From Paenibacillus selenitireducens (GTDB taxonomy: Bacteria > Bacillota > Bacilli > Paenibacillales > Paenibacillaceae): a stretch of DNA of 64,000 nucleotides. The DNA lies in assembly GCF_002021565.1 (NCBI RefSeq), contig NZ_MSZX01000001.1, positions 682,027-746,026 of the forward strand, read 5' to 3'. The notes under the pieces were generated by a model. That model did no database searches and had not been told where the DNA came from. It saw nothing but the letters and a program-made list of their open reading frames with translations. The position numbers were made by a program, and so were the translations under genes. Positions 17,126-26,271 of this stretch are shown here, one piece after another; position 1 is the first letter of the stretch, and each line of letters starts with the position of its first letter.

Positions 17126-17329
17126 ATGAGCATAGATGTAGGCGCAATATTTCAAATCGCAGGAATTGGCATCATTATTGCCATGATTCATACGGTATTG
17201 AAACAGATGGGAAAAGAGGATATGGCGCATTGGGTGACAGTTATCGGATTTGTTGTCGTCCTGTTCATGGTCGTTCGTCTCCTAAATGATTTGTTTCAAG
17301 AGATTAAAACGATCTTTCTCTTTCAGTAG
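17126..17329 (+). CDS. spoIIIAC: Stage III sporulation protein SpoIIIAC
   Basis: Small 67-residue protein with two membrane helices (about 8-24 and 38-55) separated by KQMGKEDMAHW, as in SpoIIIAC from B. subtilis. ATG at 17126 follows AAAGGG. It lies 54 bases after spoIIIAB in the operon and is part of the mother-cell membrane complex of the feeding channel. Confidence 0.95.
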   Translation: MSIDVGAIFQIAGIGIIIAMIHTVLKQMGKEDMAHWVTVIGFVVVLFMVVRLLNDLFQEIKTIFLFQ

Positions 17330-17339
17330 GTGATTGGAT

Positions 17340-17729
17340 ATGGAAATCATTCAAATGGTCGGACTCGGATTAATTGCTACAGTTCTCGTCCTTATTGTGA
17401 AAGAGCAGAAACCGATGTTCGCCTTTCTGATCACTACGTTCACGGGGATCGCCATCTTTTTGTTCCTTATCGGTAAGATCGAGGCCGTAATCAGAGTTCT
17501 TGAGGATTTAGCCGTTCGCTCAGGCATAGAAATGGTATATCTCAAGACGATTCTTAAAATTATTGGAATTGCCTATATTGCAGAATTCGGCGCACAGATT
17601 GTTCGTGATGCTGGACAAGACAGTATCGCTTCCAAGATCGAGCTTGCTGGAAAAGTACTGATCATGGTGCTCGCAATTCCGATCATTAGCATCATTATTG
17701 AAACGGTGATACATCTGTTACCTGCTTAA
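17340..17729 (+). CDS. spoIIIAD: Stage III sporulation protein SpoIIIAD
   Basis: Membrane protein of 129 residues with four hydrophobic segments. YIAEFGAQIVRDAGQDSIASKIELAGK is the strongly conserved central stretch of this family (broken here only by length limits in the reader's view; the key residues are EFGAQ, RDAGQ and KIELAGK). ATG at 17340 is seven bases after TAGGTGA; the TTG at 17334 is too close. Part of the SpoIIIA channel. Confidence 0.95.
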   Translation: MEIIQMVGLGLIATVLVLIVKEQKPMFAFLITTFTGIAIFLFLIGKIEAVIRVLEDLAVRSGIEMVYLKTILKIIGIAYIAEFGAQIVRDAGQDSIASKIELAGKVLIMVLAIPIISIIIETVIHLLPA

Positions 17730-17747
17730 TGAAATGGAGATGAAGCC

Positions 17748-18941
17748 ATGATACGACCCTGGGAAGATCACAGAAATATGAAAATGGTTGTCGTCTTCAT
17801 GATCTGCTTCTTCATTGCTTGGACAGGTCAACTATTTGCTGCATCACCAGCGGATACCGTCATACAAACCCAGGCCAAGGATTTACCAACGGGTGAGATT
17901 GAGCGTTATTGGGACGATTTGATGAACCAATATGGCGGATTTTTCCCAGATCAACACACACCGAAATTTATGGACATGCTGCTTCCTGATGGCAAAGGTT
18001 TTAGCGTGAAGACCGTTTTCCAGGGCATTCTTAAGTTTCTCTTGCATGAAGTGCTGTATAACGGAAAACTGCTGGTTACGATCGTCATTTTGACGGTATT
18101 CAGTATGATTCTTGAAACCTTACAGACCGCCTTTGAACGAAACGCAGTTAGTAAAGTCGCTTATTCGATCTCCTACATGATCATTATCATCATTGCGATT
18201 AACAGCTTCAATGTAGCCATTGGATATGCGAAGGAAGCCATTGAGAGCATGATCCATTTCATGATGGCCATGATTCCGCTGCTATTCACCTTGCTGGCTT
18301 CGATGGGAAATGTAGTTACGGTGTCTGTGATGCACCCGCTAATCATTTTCATGATCAATACCGTAGGAACGCTAATCTACGCCGTCATTTTTCCATTATT
18401 ATTCTTCTCTGCCGTACTTCACATCGTCAGCACCCTGTCAGATAAGTACAAAGTAACGCATCTGGCGAATTTGCTTCGGAATATTAGCATCGGACTACTT
18501 GGAGTCTTACTCACGGTGTTCTTAGGAGTTATTTCTGTACAAGGCTTTACAGGTGCTGCAGCAGACGGTGTAACGATCCGAACAGCCAAATATATTACAG
18601 GGAACTTCGTTCCCGTCGTGGGCAAGATGTTCTCTGATGCTGCGGATACTGTTATCTCTGCTTCCTTGCTGGTGAAGAATGCGATCGGATTAGTCGGTGT
18701 CATCATTATTTTGTTCCTCTGTGCATTCCCGGCATTAAAAATACTCACACTCGCACTGATCTACAATATTTCCGGCGCTGTCATGCAGCCGCTAGGAGAT
18801 AGTCCAATTGTAACCTGCCTCCAGACCATTGGGAAAAGTATGATCTATGTGTTTGCGGCTCTAGCTGCTGTAGGGCTTATGTTCTTCATGGCCATTACGA
18901 TTATGCTGACGGCAGCGAATGTGACGGTGATGATGCGATGA
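17748..18941 (+). CDS. spoIIIAE: Stage III sporulation protein SpoIIIAE
   Basis: Large polytopic membrane protein of 397 residues, the biggest membrane subunit of the SpoIIIA complex. A signal-like helix ends about residue 34 (LFAASPA), and an extracytoplasmic segment with YWDDLMNQYGGFFP follows. About eight further helices include GVISVQGFTGAAADGVTIRTAK, where the conserved residues are QGFTGAAADG. ATG at 17748 follows GGAGATGA; a later ATG at 17778 cannot be excluded. Confidence 0.95.
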   Translation: MIRPWEDHRNMKMVVVFMICFFIAWTGQLFAASPADTVIQTQAKDLPTGEIERYWDDLMNQYGGFFPDQHTPKFMDMLLPDGKGFSVKTVFQGILKFLLHEVLYNGKLLVTIVILTVFSMILETLQTAFERNAVSKVAYSISYMIIIIIAINSFNVAIGYAKEAIESMIHFMMAMIPLLFTLLASMGNVVTVSVMHPLIIFMINTVGTLIYAVIFPLLFFSAVLHIVSTLSDKYKVTHLANLLRNISIGLLGVLLTVFLGVISVQGFTGAAADGVTIRTAKYITGNFVPVVGKMFSDAADTVISASLLVKNAIGLVGVIIILFLCAFPALKILTLALIYNISGAVMQPLGDSPIVTCLQTIGKSMIYVFAALAAVGLMFFMAITIMLTAANVTVMMR

Positions 18942-18975
18942 ATCGGATGAGGAACCCTTTGGGGGGTGATGACCC

Positions 18976-19740
18976 ATGATGGAGTGGCTAGGCGGTTGGT
19001 TGAAGCAAATTATATTCATCATCTTATTGGCTACATTTATTGATTTGATCTTGCCTAATCGTTCCATGCAGCGTTATGTGAAGCTCGTCATTAGCTTGTT
19101 AATTCTGATTACGATAATGACACCGGTTGTATCCATTTTTCAGAACAGCTTTGCCGAACGGTTGGCGAACAGTTATGAACAACTGGATGGTCTCAAAAGT
19201 CCAGCAAATACGGCGACAGGCTTGGATCATATTGTCCGCGAGGGCGATCGGTTAAAACGAAAGCAGGAGGAAAAAGTCATACAAACGGTGCAAACGGAAA
19301 TAGCTTCGCAAATTAAGACCCAATTGGAACAACAGACCGGTACGAAGGTCTCGCAAGTTCAAGTTAAGATCGAGAATATGGAGACAGACGGTAACCTAGA
19401 CCTTTCGAAGACAGGACAGAGTCAAGTCGAGGCTTTGAAACCAACGATAAAATCCATCATCGTCCATCTTCAGCCGGAGACCCCTTCAACAGAACAACAG
19501 CGGGATCACGACAACCCGATTGCGGTAATCAAGCCCGTAGAAGGCGTCCAAGTCGACGTCAAGATCGAACCAATTGGTTCAGGGCAAGCTGTCGAAGCAG
19601 ACGCAGAACCACAGAACGATCAGATTTCAGCAACAGATCAAGCTATGGGGGATCAAGTCGTCGCTTGGATTAAGACAACCTGGGGTGTGGCGCCAAGCAA
19701 AGTAGATGTGTATCTGGGAGACGCCACGCAAATCCATTAA
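18976..19740 (+). CDS. spoIIIAF: Stage III sporulation protein SpoIIIAF
   Basis: Two N-terminal membrane helices (about 8-22 and 35-53, split by LPNRSMQRYVKL) anchor a soluble mother-cell or intermembrane domain; 254 residues in all. The linker between about 155 and 215 is Gln/Glu/Pro-rich and low in complexity, making it longer than I would expect for this family. It ends with a small conserved domain (WIKTTWGVAPSKVDVYL). ATG at 18976 follows GGGGGGTGAT. Confidence 0.93.
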   Translation: MMEWLGGWLKQIIFIILLATFIDLILPNRSMQRYVKLVISLLILITIMTPVVSIFQNSFAERLANSYEQLDGLKSPANTATGLDHIVREGDRLKRKQEEKVIQTVQTEIASQIKTQLEQQTGTKVSQVQVKIENMETDGNLDLSKTGQSQVEALKPTIKSIIVHLQPETPSTEQQRDHDNPIAVIKPVEGVQVDVKIEPIGSGQAVEADAEPQNDQISATDQAMGDQVVAWIKTTWGVAPSKVDVYLGDATQIH

Positions 19741-19779
19741 ACGAATTCGTATAAATCATTTGTATCGGAGGTGAATTTC

Positions 19780-20424
19780 ATGGCCAAATGGCTGCAATCA
19801 CTTGAGAAATGGATTGGCGGAGGACCTGGCGGTTCGAAACGCGTACAGTCGTTCCGATGGTTACTCATTCTAGGGTTAGTCGGTATCGGGCTGCTGCTAT
19901 TTAATGCATTCACCCACATGAATGTCAAACAAGTAGATACCGTGAATGAAGGTCGCGAACCACCAATTAACCAACAAGATACAGCCGTAACAGCGACCCA
20001 CGATTCATCTTCGTCTTTTGATACGATTGAATCCACGATGGAGGCAAGCATGAAAGGGATACTTGAGAAAATCGTGGGTGTCGGCGAAGTGGATGCAGTT
20101 GTCACGATTGAATCGACAGAAGAAGTTGTTGTACAACGCGAAGTGAAAGACAATCAGCAGGTTACGGATGAATCGGATCCGAATGGAGCAAGACGGCATG
20201 TTACGCAATACTCCAGAGATGGTCAGATTGTCACCTATGAAGTCTCCGGGAATCAAACGCCGATGATCGTCAAGAAAATTAAACCGAAAATTCGAGGGGT
20301 TGTCATTGTCGCGAAGGGTGCGGAGAACCGCACAGTCAAGAGCTTAATCGTAGATGCGATTGAGAAGGGGTTCAGCGTTCCCTCGTATAAAATTTCAGTA
20401 GCTCCACGCAAACAAGCGAAGTAA
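19780..20424 (+). CDS. spoIIIAG: Stage III sporulation protein SpoIIIAG
   Basis: Single-pass membrane protein of 214 residues whose soluble domain forms a large ring in the intermembrane space of the sporangium. One helix at about 28-44, then a ring-building domain from GILEKIVGVGEVDAVVTIES onward (key residues GVGEVDAVVTI) ending in RGVVIVAKGAEN. ATG at 19780 follows GGAGGTG at six bases. Structurally related to EscJ/PrgK and FliF ring proteins by published work. Confidence 0.94.
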   Translation: MAKWLQSLEKWIGGGPGGSKRVQSFRWLLILGLVGIGLLLFNAFTHMNVKQVDTVNEGREPPINQQDTAVTATHDSSSSFDTIESTMEASMKGILEKIVGVGEVDAVVTIESTEEVVVQREVKDNQQVTDESDPNGARRHVTQYSRDGQIVTYEVSGNQTPMIVKKIKPKIRGVVIVAKGAENRTVKSLIVDAIEKGFSVPSYKISVAPRKQAK

Positions 20425-20473
20425 AAGAATTCATGATTCTAATAAAATTATAAACCTGTAGGAGGAACATGAA

Positions 20474-21265
20474 ATGAATACAAAAAGACAAACAATTTGG
20501 TTGGTAAGTATGTTAAGCATTATGGTGGTATTATCTGCGTATTACTTATTCACAGAGCCTGCTGCAACACCGAATAAGGTGGCTCAAAACCAAACGCAAC
20601 AAGGGAATAAAACGAAAACAAATGCAACGGAAGCAAGCACAGCGGGGAACCCAGGCGGCTTAACTGAAGTGAAAGTAAATGAAGTGAAAGACCCGAATTT
20701 GGATGCACAGAATGTGGATAAGACCACAGACAAAGGAACTGTCGTAGCGCCAGACATTACGACGGAACAAGGAGAAGGCAAGACTACAGACAAAACAACG
20801 GTGACAGAGAAAACAACGACGGATAAAGCAGCTAAAGATAAAAAAACGGAACCAACGGCAGCAGCAACAGACCAACAAATCATTGATGAATTGAGCAAGC
20901 AAGGCGCGACATCCAAAGAAACCATTGCAACATACCAACAAGAACGTAATCAAGCCTATACAACGCAAATTGACAAGCTGCAGGGCATCGTGCTCGATAT
21001 GAGCAAGACACCTGAAGAGGCGGGTAAAGCGCAACAAGAATTAACGGCGCTGGACGAGAAAGAACAAAAAATTACGAACTTGGAAGATGAGCTGCGCAAA
21101 CAATTTGGTGATGCCGTGATCAAACAGCAAGACAAAGATAAATATCAAGTTGTCGTTGCAAGCGACCAATTAGAAGTGAGTGAAGCTGTAAGTATCGTCG
21201 ACCTTATCGTGAAAGAACTGAAAGTGTCTCAAGATAAAGTAAGTGTAAAGCGGATCGCACCCTAA
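20474..21265 (+). CDS. spoIIIAH: Stage III sporulation protein SpoIIIAH
   Basis: Single-pass mother-cell membrane protein of 263 residues whose soluble domain binds forespore SpoIIQ to link the two membranes. A helix at about 9-27 is followed by a long Thr/Lys/Ala-rich disordered linker (30-135), longer than the one in B. subtilis. The ring-building domain runs from about 140 to the end and includes QQELTALDEKEQKI and VVVASDQLEVSEAVSIV (key residues only). ATG follows AGGAGGAAC. Last gene of the operon. Confidence 0.94.
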   Translation: MNTKRQTIWLVSMLSIMVVLSAYYLFTEPAATPNKVAQNQTQQGNKTKTNATEASTAGNPGGLTEVKVNEVKDPNLDAQNVDKTTDKGTVVAPDITTEQGEGKTTDKTTVTEKTTTDKAAKDKKTEPTAAATDQQIIDELSKQGATSKETIATYQQERNQAYTTQIDKLQGIVLDMSKTPEEAGKAQQELTALDEKEQKITNLEDELRKQFGDAVIKQQDKDKYQVVVASDQLEVSEAVSIVDLIVKELKVSQDKVSVKRIAP

Positions 21266-21290
21266 AAGAGAATCGAATTCAGAAATGAAG

Positions 21291-21318
21291 AAGAGTCCAG
21301 GAAAACTGGGCTCTTTCC
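21291..21318 (+). terminator. Intrinsic terminator after spoIIIAH
   Basis: AAGAGTCCAG and CTGGGCTCTT form a ten-base stem (one G-U pair) around GAAAA-type loop bases, followed by a short T-rich tail. It ends the spoIIIA operon just ahead of the accBC promoter. Confidence 0.75.
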
Positions 21319-21335
21319 ATTTTAAAGGTTTATGA

Positions 21336-21341
21336 TATAAT
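21336..21341 (+). promoter_or_regulatory. Probable -10 box of accB-accC promoter
   Basis: A perfect TATAAT lies about 74 bases before accB, with TTTCCA 16 bases upstream as a weak -35. It follows the spoIIIA terminator, so accBC is a separate transcription unit. Confidence 0.5.
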
Positions 21342-21414
21342 ACTAACGGTATATATGTGTACATCCATACCTGCATTTCCCAAATGGTTAACAAAGCTGA
21401 AGGAGTGAATATAC

Positions 21415-21906
21415 ATGTTTAAGTTGAGCGAGATTAAAGAATTGATCAAATTGCTTGATCAAACATCCGTTCAGGAGCTAGAGATTGAAAACGAAGGTAC
21501 GCGTCTATTTATTCGAAAACCAGGTAAAACCGAAGTTGTCAATGTTCATGCTGCACCGCTTCAGCCAACGTATCAACCGCAAGCTGTTCCAGCACCAAAT
21601 GTAGTTCCTGCTGCTGCTCAAGTGTCAACAGAAGCAGTTCCAGCCCAACAAGAAATCAATAACAATCTACATAAAATTGTATCTCCGATGGTAGGAACTT
21701 TCTATCGTTCGTCTAATCCGGATGCGAATCCGTTTGTCAGCACTGGCGATAAGGTCAAAGAGAAAACGGTTGTATGTATTATTGAAGCGATGAAATTAAT
21801 GAATGAATTGGAAGCTGAAGTTAAAGGTGAGATCGTAGAAATCTTGGTTGAGAACGGCCAATTGGTTGAATTCGGTCAACCTCTTTTCTTAGTTAAAGCA
21901 GAGTAA
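21415..21906 (+). CDS. accB: Acetyl-CoA carboxylase biotin carboxyl carrier protein
   Basis: Carries biotin between the carboxylase and carboxyltransferase of acetyl-CoA carboxylase, the first step of fatty acid synthesis. It has 163 residues. An N-terminal helical segment is followed by an Ala/Pro/Gln-rich linker (about 50-85) and a C-terminal lipoyl/biotinyl domain with EAMKLMNE, whose Lys is biotinylated. It is followed by accC after 16 bases. Confidence 0.96.
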   Translation: MFKLSEIKELIKLLDQTSVQELEIENEGTRLFIRKPGKTEVVNVHAAPLQPTYQPQAVPAPNVVPAAAQVSTEAVPAQQEINNNLHKIVSPMVGTFYRSSNPDANPFVSTGDKVKEKTVVCIIEAMKLMNELEAEVKGEIVEILVENGQLVEFGQPLFLVKAE

Positions 21907-21922
21907 AAGGAGGTTGTACAGC

Positions 21923-23266
21923 GTGAAATTTCAGAAAATATTAATTGCGAATCGCGGCGAGATTGCAGTACGTATTATCCGTGCATGCCGTGAAATGGGG
22001 ATCTCGACGGTTGCCGTATATTCAGAAGCCGATCGAGAATCTTTGCATGTACGTCTTGCAGATGAAGCTTATTGTATTGGACCTACGTTGTCGAAGGACA
22101 GTTATTTGAACTTAGCCAATATTATGAGTGTTGCTACATTAACAGAATGCGATGCAATACACCCAGGATACGGTTTCTTAGCCGAGAATGCGGACTTTGC
22201 AGAAATTTGTGATTCGTGCAACATTACGTTTATTGGTCCTTCCCCAGATGCCATCAACAAGATGGGGGATAAAGCCGTTGCAAAACAGACGATGAAAGAA
22301 GCAAGCGTTCCTGTCATTCCAGGTTCTGAGGGACTTATCGAGGATATGGAAGAAGCACTTATGGTAGCTCGTGATATTGGTTATCCTGTAATTATCAAAG
22401 CGACAGCAGGCGGAGGCGGCAAAGGGATTCGTCTTGCTGAGAATGAAGAATCACTAGTACAGCAAATTACGACGGCGCAGCAAGAAGCTCAGAAAGCTTT
22501 TGGCAACGCAGGCGTTTACCTAGAGAAATTCTTAACAGGCATGAAGCATGTTGAGATTCAGATTATTGCCGATAAACATGGGAATGTTGTTCACCTTGGT
22601 GAACGTGACTGCTCAGTTCAACGCCGCAGACAAAAACTCATTGAGGAAGCACCTTGCCCAGTACTAACACCAGAAGTCCGTACGCGTATGGGTGAAGCTG
22701 CAGTACGTGCAGCGCAAGCCGTTGAATATTCAGGTGCAGGAACACTTGAATTCTTGCTTGCACCGAATGGCGAGTTCTATTTCATGGAAATGAACACGCG
22801 GATTCAGGTAGAACACCCTGTAACCGAAATGATCACAGGTGTGGATTTGATCAAAGAAATGATCTGCGTAGCAGAGGGTAGTCCATTATCCTTCAAACAA
22901 GAAGAAATTGAAATCAAGGGCTGGTCGATCGAATGCCGCGTGAATGCGGAAGATCCGGATCGTAATTTCATGCCATCACCAGGAACCATTCAATTCTATC
23001 TGCCTCCAGGCGGATTAGGTGTTCGCGTTGATAGCGGAGCGTATCCAGGGTATACCATTTCACCGCATTATGATTCCATGATTGCGAAATTAATCGTTCA
23101 TGCGAATACGCGTGAAGAAGCCATAGCAAGAATGAAACGTGCTCTCGCAGAATTTGTGATTGATGGGATTCATACGACGATACCATTCCATTTACGTCTG
23201 TTAGAGCATCCGAAGTTTATTGCAGGGGATTTTGATATTAAATTCCTCGAAGAATACGAGGTTTAA
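21923..23266 (+). CDS. accC: Acetyl-CoA carboxylase biotin carboxylase subunit
   Basis: ATP-grasp enzyme of 447 residues that carboxylates biotin on Acc[19 protein letters not shown] opens the protein; [12 protein letters not shown] is the ATP-grasp glycine loop, and [18 protein letters not shown] and [14 protein letters not shown] carry catalytic residues. GTG at 21923 is nine bases after AAAGGAGGT; the TTG at 21914 sits inside that site. Two-gene operon with accB. Confidence 0.97.
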   Translation: MKFQKILIANRGEIAVRIIRACREMGISTVAVYSEADRESLHVRLADEAYCIGPTLSKDSYLNLANIMSVATLTECDAIHPGYGFLAENADFAEICDSCNITFIGPSPDAINKMGDKAVAKQTMKEASVPVIPGSEGLIEDMEEALMVARDIGYPVIIKATAGGGGKGIRLAENEESLVQQITTAQQEAQKAFGNAGVYLEKFLTGMKHVEIQIIADKHGNVVHLGERDCSVQRRRQKLIEEAPCPVLTPEVRTRMGEAAVRAAQAVEYSGAGTLEFLLAPNGEFYFMEMNTRIQVEHPVTEMITGVDLIKEMICVAEGSPLSFKQEEIEIKGWSIECRVNAEDPDRNFMPSPGTIQFYLPPGGLGVRVDSGAYPGYTISPHYDSMIAKLIVHANTREEAIARMKRALAEFVIDGIHTTIPFHLRLLEHPKFIAGDFDIKFLEEYEV

Positions 23267-23313
23267 GAAGTCCCGAACTACGCATTCGCAAGCGGAATTG
23301 GATAAGCCGAGGT

Positions 23314-23342
23314 TTGTCATAATTCCTACGAAATGATATAGT
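23314..23342 (+). promoter_or_regulatory. Sigma-A promoter upstream of yqhY
   Basis: TTGTCA (23314-23319), 17 bases, TATAGT (23337-23342). Good housekeeping promoter about 65 bases before yqhY, separating it from accC. Confidence 0.65.
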
Positions 23343-23407
23343 ATGTATAATAAGATGCGGGTGACTTCTTAGTATGCATCGCAAACTTATTGGAGGTGCT
23401 GACATTC

Positions 23408-23815
23408 ATGAACATGATACCTATGGATTATGAAAAGACAGATTTAGGGGAAATTCAAATAGCTCCAGAAGTTATCGAAGTCATCGCAAGTCTCGCAACG
23501 ATTGAAGTGAACGGTGTTGCAGGAATGAGCGGTGATTTTGCTGGTGGTATTGCTGAATTGCTTGGACGTAAGAACTTATCTAAAGGTGTAAAAGTGGAAG
23601 TGGGCCAACGTGAAGCAGCAGTTGATGTCAACATTATTGTTGAATATGGATTCCGTATTCCGGAAATCTCTGCTGAAATTCAACGTAGTGTGAAACATTC
23701 TATCGAAATGATGGCTGGGTTGAACGTTGTAGAAGTGAATGTACATATTCATGGCGTTCATTTCAAAACGGCGGAAAAGCCTGAAGAAGAAGATCCACAA
23801 CAAAGGGTAAGGTAA
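23408..23815 (+). CDS. yqhY: Asp23/Gls24 family envelope stress protein YqhY
   Basis: Cytoplasmic, membrane-associated Asp23-type protein of 135 residues. The family core IAPEVIEVIASLATIEVNGVAGM appears here as IAPEVIEVIASLA and NGVAGM, followed by VDVNIIVEYGFRIPE. In B. subtilis yqhY follows accBC and its loss deregulates acetyl-CoA carboxylase. ATG at 23408 is nine bases after GGAGGTG. The membrane partner AmaP is encoded next. Confidence 0.93.
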   Translation: MNMIPMDYEKTDLGEIQIAPEVIEVIASLATIEVNGVAGMSGDFAGGIAELLGRKNLSKGVKVEVGQREAAVDVNIIVEYGFRIPEISAEIQRSVKHSIEMMAGLNVVEVNVHIHGVHFKTAEKPEEEDPQQRVR

Positions 23816-23862
23816 TTCGACACCTGTACAGGTGAATTGTCGAGGAACCTTTTACAAATGGA

Positions 23863-23894
23863 GAACCCCCGATCCAATAGGGTCAGGGGTTTGC
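23863..23894 (+). terminator. Terminator-like hairpin in the yqhY-amaP gap
   Basis: AACCCC(C)GATCC and GGGTCAGGGGTT pair around AATA, followed by TTGC rather than a long T-run. It lies 29 bases before the amaP start and could reduce readthrough from yqhY, or be a leader structure. Confidence 0.5.
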
Positions 23895-23922
23895 TCTAAT
23901 TTTAAGGAGGCAAGCATTTGTC

Positions 23923-24462
23923 ATGATCAAAATATTGGACAGGCTCCTTTTATTCTTCTACAGTATCGTCATCGCTGTGGTTGCGATTTGTACCGTGCTC
24001 TATGCAACGAATGTTCTGGACCGTTCCTTATTGATTGGGACGGAGCAATGGTTGGATAATGCAGTGATCGCTGGAGCAATTGTGATTATTCTCATCAGCT
24101 TGCGGTTTTTTTATATATCAATTCGAAGAGATCGGGCATCGAATCATTCCATTGACTTACGTAATGAACTTGGCGAAATACATATTTCCATGGAGACGAT
24201 TGAGAATTTGGCATTGAAGGCGGCCTCCAGAGTTCGCGGCGTGAAAGATTTAAAAGTGAAAATTCGTGTGACTGAAGCGGGCTTGGAACTTGTCGTGCGT
24301 ACATTCGTGGACGGAGAGACATCGATTCCTGGATTGACGGAAGAAGTACAACGTCAAGTTCGGGATCATGTCACAGAAGTGACGGGAATTCCGGTGGCGG
24401 GCGTATCTGTATTTATCGCCAATATCGTTCAGACGCAGTCTTTTAAATCAAGAGTAGAATAG
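23923..24462 (+). CDS. amaP: Alkaline shock response membrane anchor protein AmaP
   Basis: Protein of 179 residues with two N-terminal membrane helices (about 8-28 and 46-64) and a C-terminal Asp23-like domain (ISMETIENLALKAA, VKIRVTEAGLELVVRT, in short pieces). In Staphylococcus AmaP anchors Asp23 at the membrane, and the adjoining yqhY and DUF2273 genes reproduce the same trio. ATG follows AAGGAGG. Confidence 0.9.
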   Translation: MIKILDRLLLFFYSIVIAVVAICTVLYATNVLDRSLLIGTEQWLDNAVIAGAIVIILISLRFFYISIRRDRASNHSIDLRNELGEIHISMETIENLALKAASRVRGVKDLKVKIRVTEAGLELVVRTFVDGETSIPGLTEEVQRQVRDHVTEVTGIPVAGVSVFIANIVQTQSFKSRVE

Positions 24463-24475
24463 AGGTGATTTTCCA

Positions 24476-24706
24476 ATGTTGAAATCGATTTGGGAAAGTC
24501 ACGGGGGACGTATTCTCGGTGCTGGAGCCGGCATAGGTTTGGGTATCATTTATTTTATCGTCGGCTTTTGGGATATGTTGTTTTTTGCATTATTGGTTTT
24601 TATAGGTTTCACGCTTGGCAAACAACGAGATTTGAATCTTGGCAGTATATTTCCATGGGCACGAATTTGGGAATGGCTGACTAGCCGATGGAGCATGTTT
24701 AAATGA
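24476..24706 (+). CDS. DUF2273 small integral membrane protein
   Basis: Protein of 76 residues with glycine-rich membrane helices (about 11-30 and 32-47), matching DUF2273, a regular partner of Asp23 and AmaP genes. ATG at 24476 follows AGAGGTGATT. Third member of the envelope-stress cluster; the function is unknown. Confidence 0.88.
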   Translation: MLKSIWESHGGRILGAGAGIGLGIIYFIVGFWDMLFFALLVFIGFTLGKQRDLNLGSIFPWARIWEWLTSRWSMFK

Positions 24707-24783
24707 ACCCTGTGGGCGACTCCTAATATAGAGACTCCGTTGATCTTTGGAATCGGATTAGGGGCAGTTCGCAGGTTTTTTTG
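24705..24783 (+). terminator. Long hairpin terminator after DUF2273 gene
   Basis: AACCCTG..GGC.ACTCCTAAT pairs with ATTAGGGGC.GTTCGCAGGTT with several bulges, followed by a run of seven T. It ends the yqhY-amaP-DUF2273 unit. Confidence 0.7.
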
Positions 24784-24855
24784 ATTAATATCCGTACCAT
24801 ACTAAGTATAGGGGCGGATTGTCAGGCAATGATTAAATTTTTGGAGGAACATTGA

Positions 24856-25302
24856 ATGAAGCGGCGCTTAGCTAGAGAAATAACAGTACAGAGCTTGTAT
24901 CAAATGGAAATGAACGGTGTAGAGGCAGAGGAAGCCGTTGCGATGGTATTGACGGAAGTGAAGGAAGACAACGAGACCGAAATCGAAATTCGTAATTTCA
25001 CAGAGATGAATACGTATGTTCTAAGTCTTGTGCAAGGGACTTGGGCGAACAAAGAACGTATCGACCAGTTATTATCGGAGTATTTGAAAGGATGGCAGGT
25101 TGAACGTTTATCACGGGTTGACCGTCAGATTCTTAGATTAGCTTGCTTCGAGATGGTATTCAGTGATGATGTGCCGCCAAAGGTTGTCGTGAATGAAGCG
25201 ATTGATGTAGCGAAGCATTTTGGTACGGATGAATCAGGGAAGTTCGTAAATGGTGTTCTTGGAAAAATGATTCGTGAACTGGAACAAATAAAAGCCAATT
25301 AA
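24856..25302 (+). CDS. nusB: Transcription antitermination factor NusB
   Basis: RNA-binding factor of 148 residues that joins NusE in rRNA antitermination. It is all-helical, with MKRRLAREITVQSLYQ at the N-terminus and VVNEAIDVAKHFG and KFVNGVLGK near the C-terminus, all family marks. ATG follows TTGGAGGAAC. Its stop codon lies in the middle of the terminator hairpin. Confidence 0.96.
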   Translation: MKRRLAREITVQSLYQMEMNGVEAEEAVAMVLTEVKEDNETEIEIRNFTEMNTYVLSLVQGTWANKERIDQLLSEYLKGWQVERLSRVDRQILRLACFEMVFSDDVPPKVVVNEAIDVAKHFGTDESGKFVNGVLGKMIRELEQIKAN

Positions 25303-25316
25303 TTGGCTTTTTTCTT
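25291..25316 (+). terminator. Terminator overlapping the nusB stop codon
   Basis: AAAGCCAATT and AATTGGCTTT form a ten-base palindrome followed by TTTTC. The nusB TAA (25300-25302) is at its centre. Confidence 0.85.
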
Positions 25317-25363
25317 TACGGGGCCCCCCGCAAAGTACCTGAATCAGCTTCGAAGCCAATTCC

Positions 25364-25383
25364 CCACTTTGTGGGGTATTTTA
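25364..25383 (+). terminator. Small GC-rich hairpin before folD
   Basis: CCCCAC-TTT-GTGGGG followed by TATTTT, 18 bases before folD. It could be a leader terminator or a second stop for readthrough from nusB. Confidence 0.45.
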
Positions 25384-25400
25384 ACAAGGGAGAGATGACC

Positions 25401-26258
25401 ATGACAGCTGCTAAAATTGATGGAAAAGCCGTATCTGCTTCGATTCGCGGTCAAATTCTGGATGAAGTGTTAGAACTTAAGAAACAAGGTATACAACCCG
25501 GTCTAGCCGTCGTTCTCGTGGGTGAAGATCCAGGTTCTAAAGTGTATGTTGGCAGCAAGGAAAAGGCTTGTATTGAACTCGGATATTATTCCGAAGTGCA
25601 TCGTCTGCCGGATACAACCTCCGAAGAGGAGCTTCTCGCGCTCATTGATAAATTGAACCATCAATCCAATGTGCATGGGATTCTCGTTCAACTCCCGTTA
25701 CCTAAGCATATTCATGAAAAATCTGTGATCGATGCTATTGCTGTGGAGAAAGACGTGGATGGGTTTCATCCTATCAATGTCGGCAATCTCATGATTGGCG
25801 ACGAGAGTCTGCTCCCTTGTACACCGGCAGGTGTCATTGAGTTGATCAAACGTGCAGGCGTTGAAATATCAGGCAAACATGCCGTGGTGATTGGTCGTAG
25901 CAATATTGTTGGTAAACCTGTCTCCATGTTGTTGCAACGCGAGAATGCCACAGTTACGATGTGTCACTCGAAGACCAGCAATATGCGTGAGCTCACGCAG
26001 CAAGCAGATATTCTCGTGGTAGCAATTGGACGAGCTAATTTTGTAGATCATACCTTTGTAAAACCAGGGGCTATCGTTATTGATGTAGGCATGAATCGTC
26101 TTGACAATGGCAAGCTTGCGGGTGATGTGGATTATCAAGATGTGCTAGAAGTAGCAGGTGCTGTTACGCCAGTGCCAGGTGGAGTAGGTCCGATGACAAT
26201 AACCATGCTGATGCAGAATACCATTCTTGCGGCGAAACGAGCGCATGGCGTGAAATAA
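25401..26258 (+). CDS. folD: Bifunctional methylenetetrahydrofolate dehydrogenase / methenyltetrahydrofolate cyclohydrolase
   Basis: Interconverts 5,10-methylene- and 10-formyl-tetrahydrofolate with NADP. It has 285 residues. VGEDPGSKVYVGSKEKAC carries the catalytic Lys, and GRSNIVGKP and PVPGGVGPMT are FolD signatures. ATG at 25401 is about eight bases after AAGGGAGAG; ATG at 25395 abuts it. First of four closely packed genes folD-xseA-xseB-ispA. Confidence 0.96.
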   Translation: MTAAKIDGKAVSASIRGQILDEVLELKKQGIQPGLAVVLVGEDPGSKVYVGSKEKACIELGYYSEVHRLPDTTSEEELLALIDKLNHQSNVHGILVQLPLPKHIHEKSVIDAIAVEKDVDGFHPINVGNLMIGDESLLPCTPAGVIELIKRAGVEISGKHAVVIGRSNIVGKPVSMLLQRENATVTMCHSKTSNMRELTQQADILVVAIGRANFVDHTFVKPGAIVIDVGMNRLDNGKLAGDVDYQDVLEVAGAVTPVPGGVGPMTITMLMQNTILAAKRAHGVK

Positions 26259-26271
26259 GGGTGATAATGTA

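Noticed and set aside
20584-21037. Val/Ser- and Cys/Phe-rich minus-strand frames
   Set aside because: Shadows of the Thr/Lys-rich SpoIIIAH linker.
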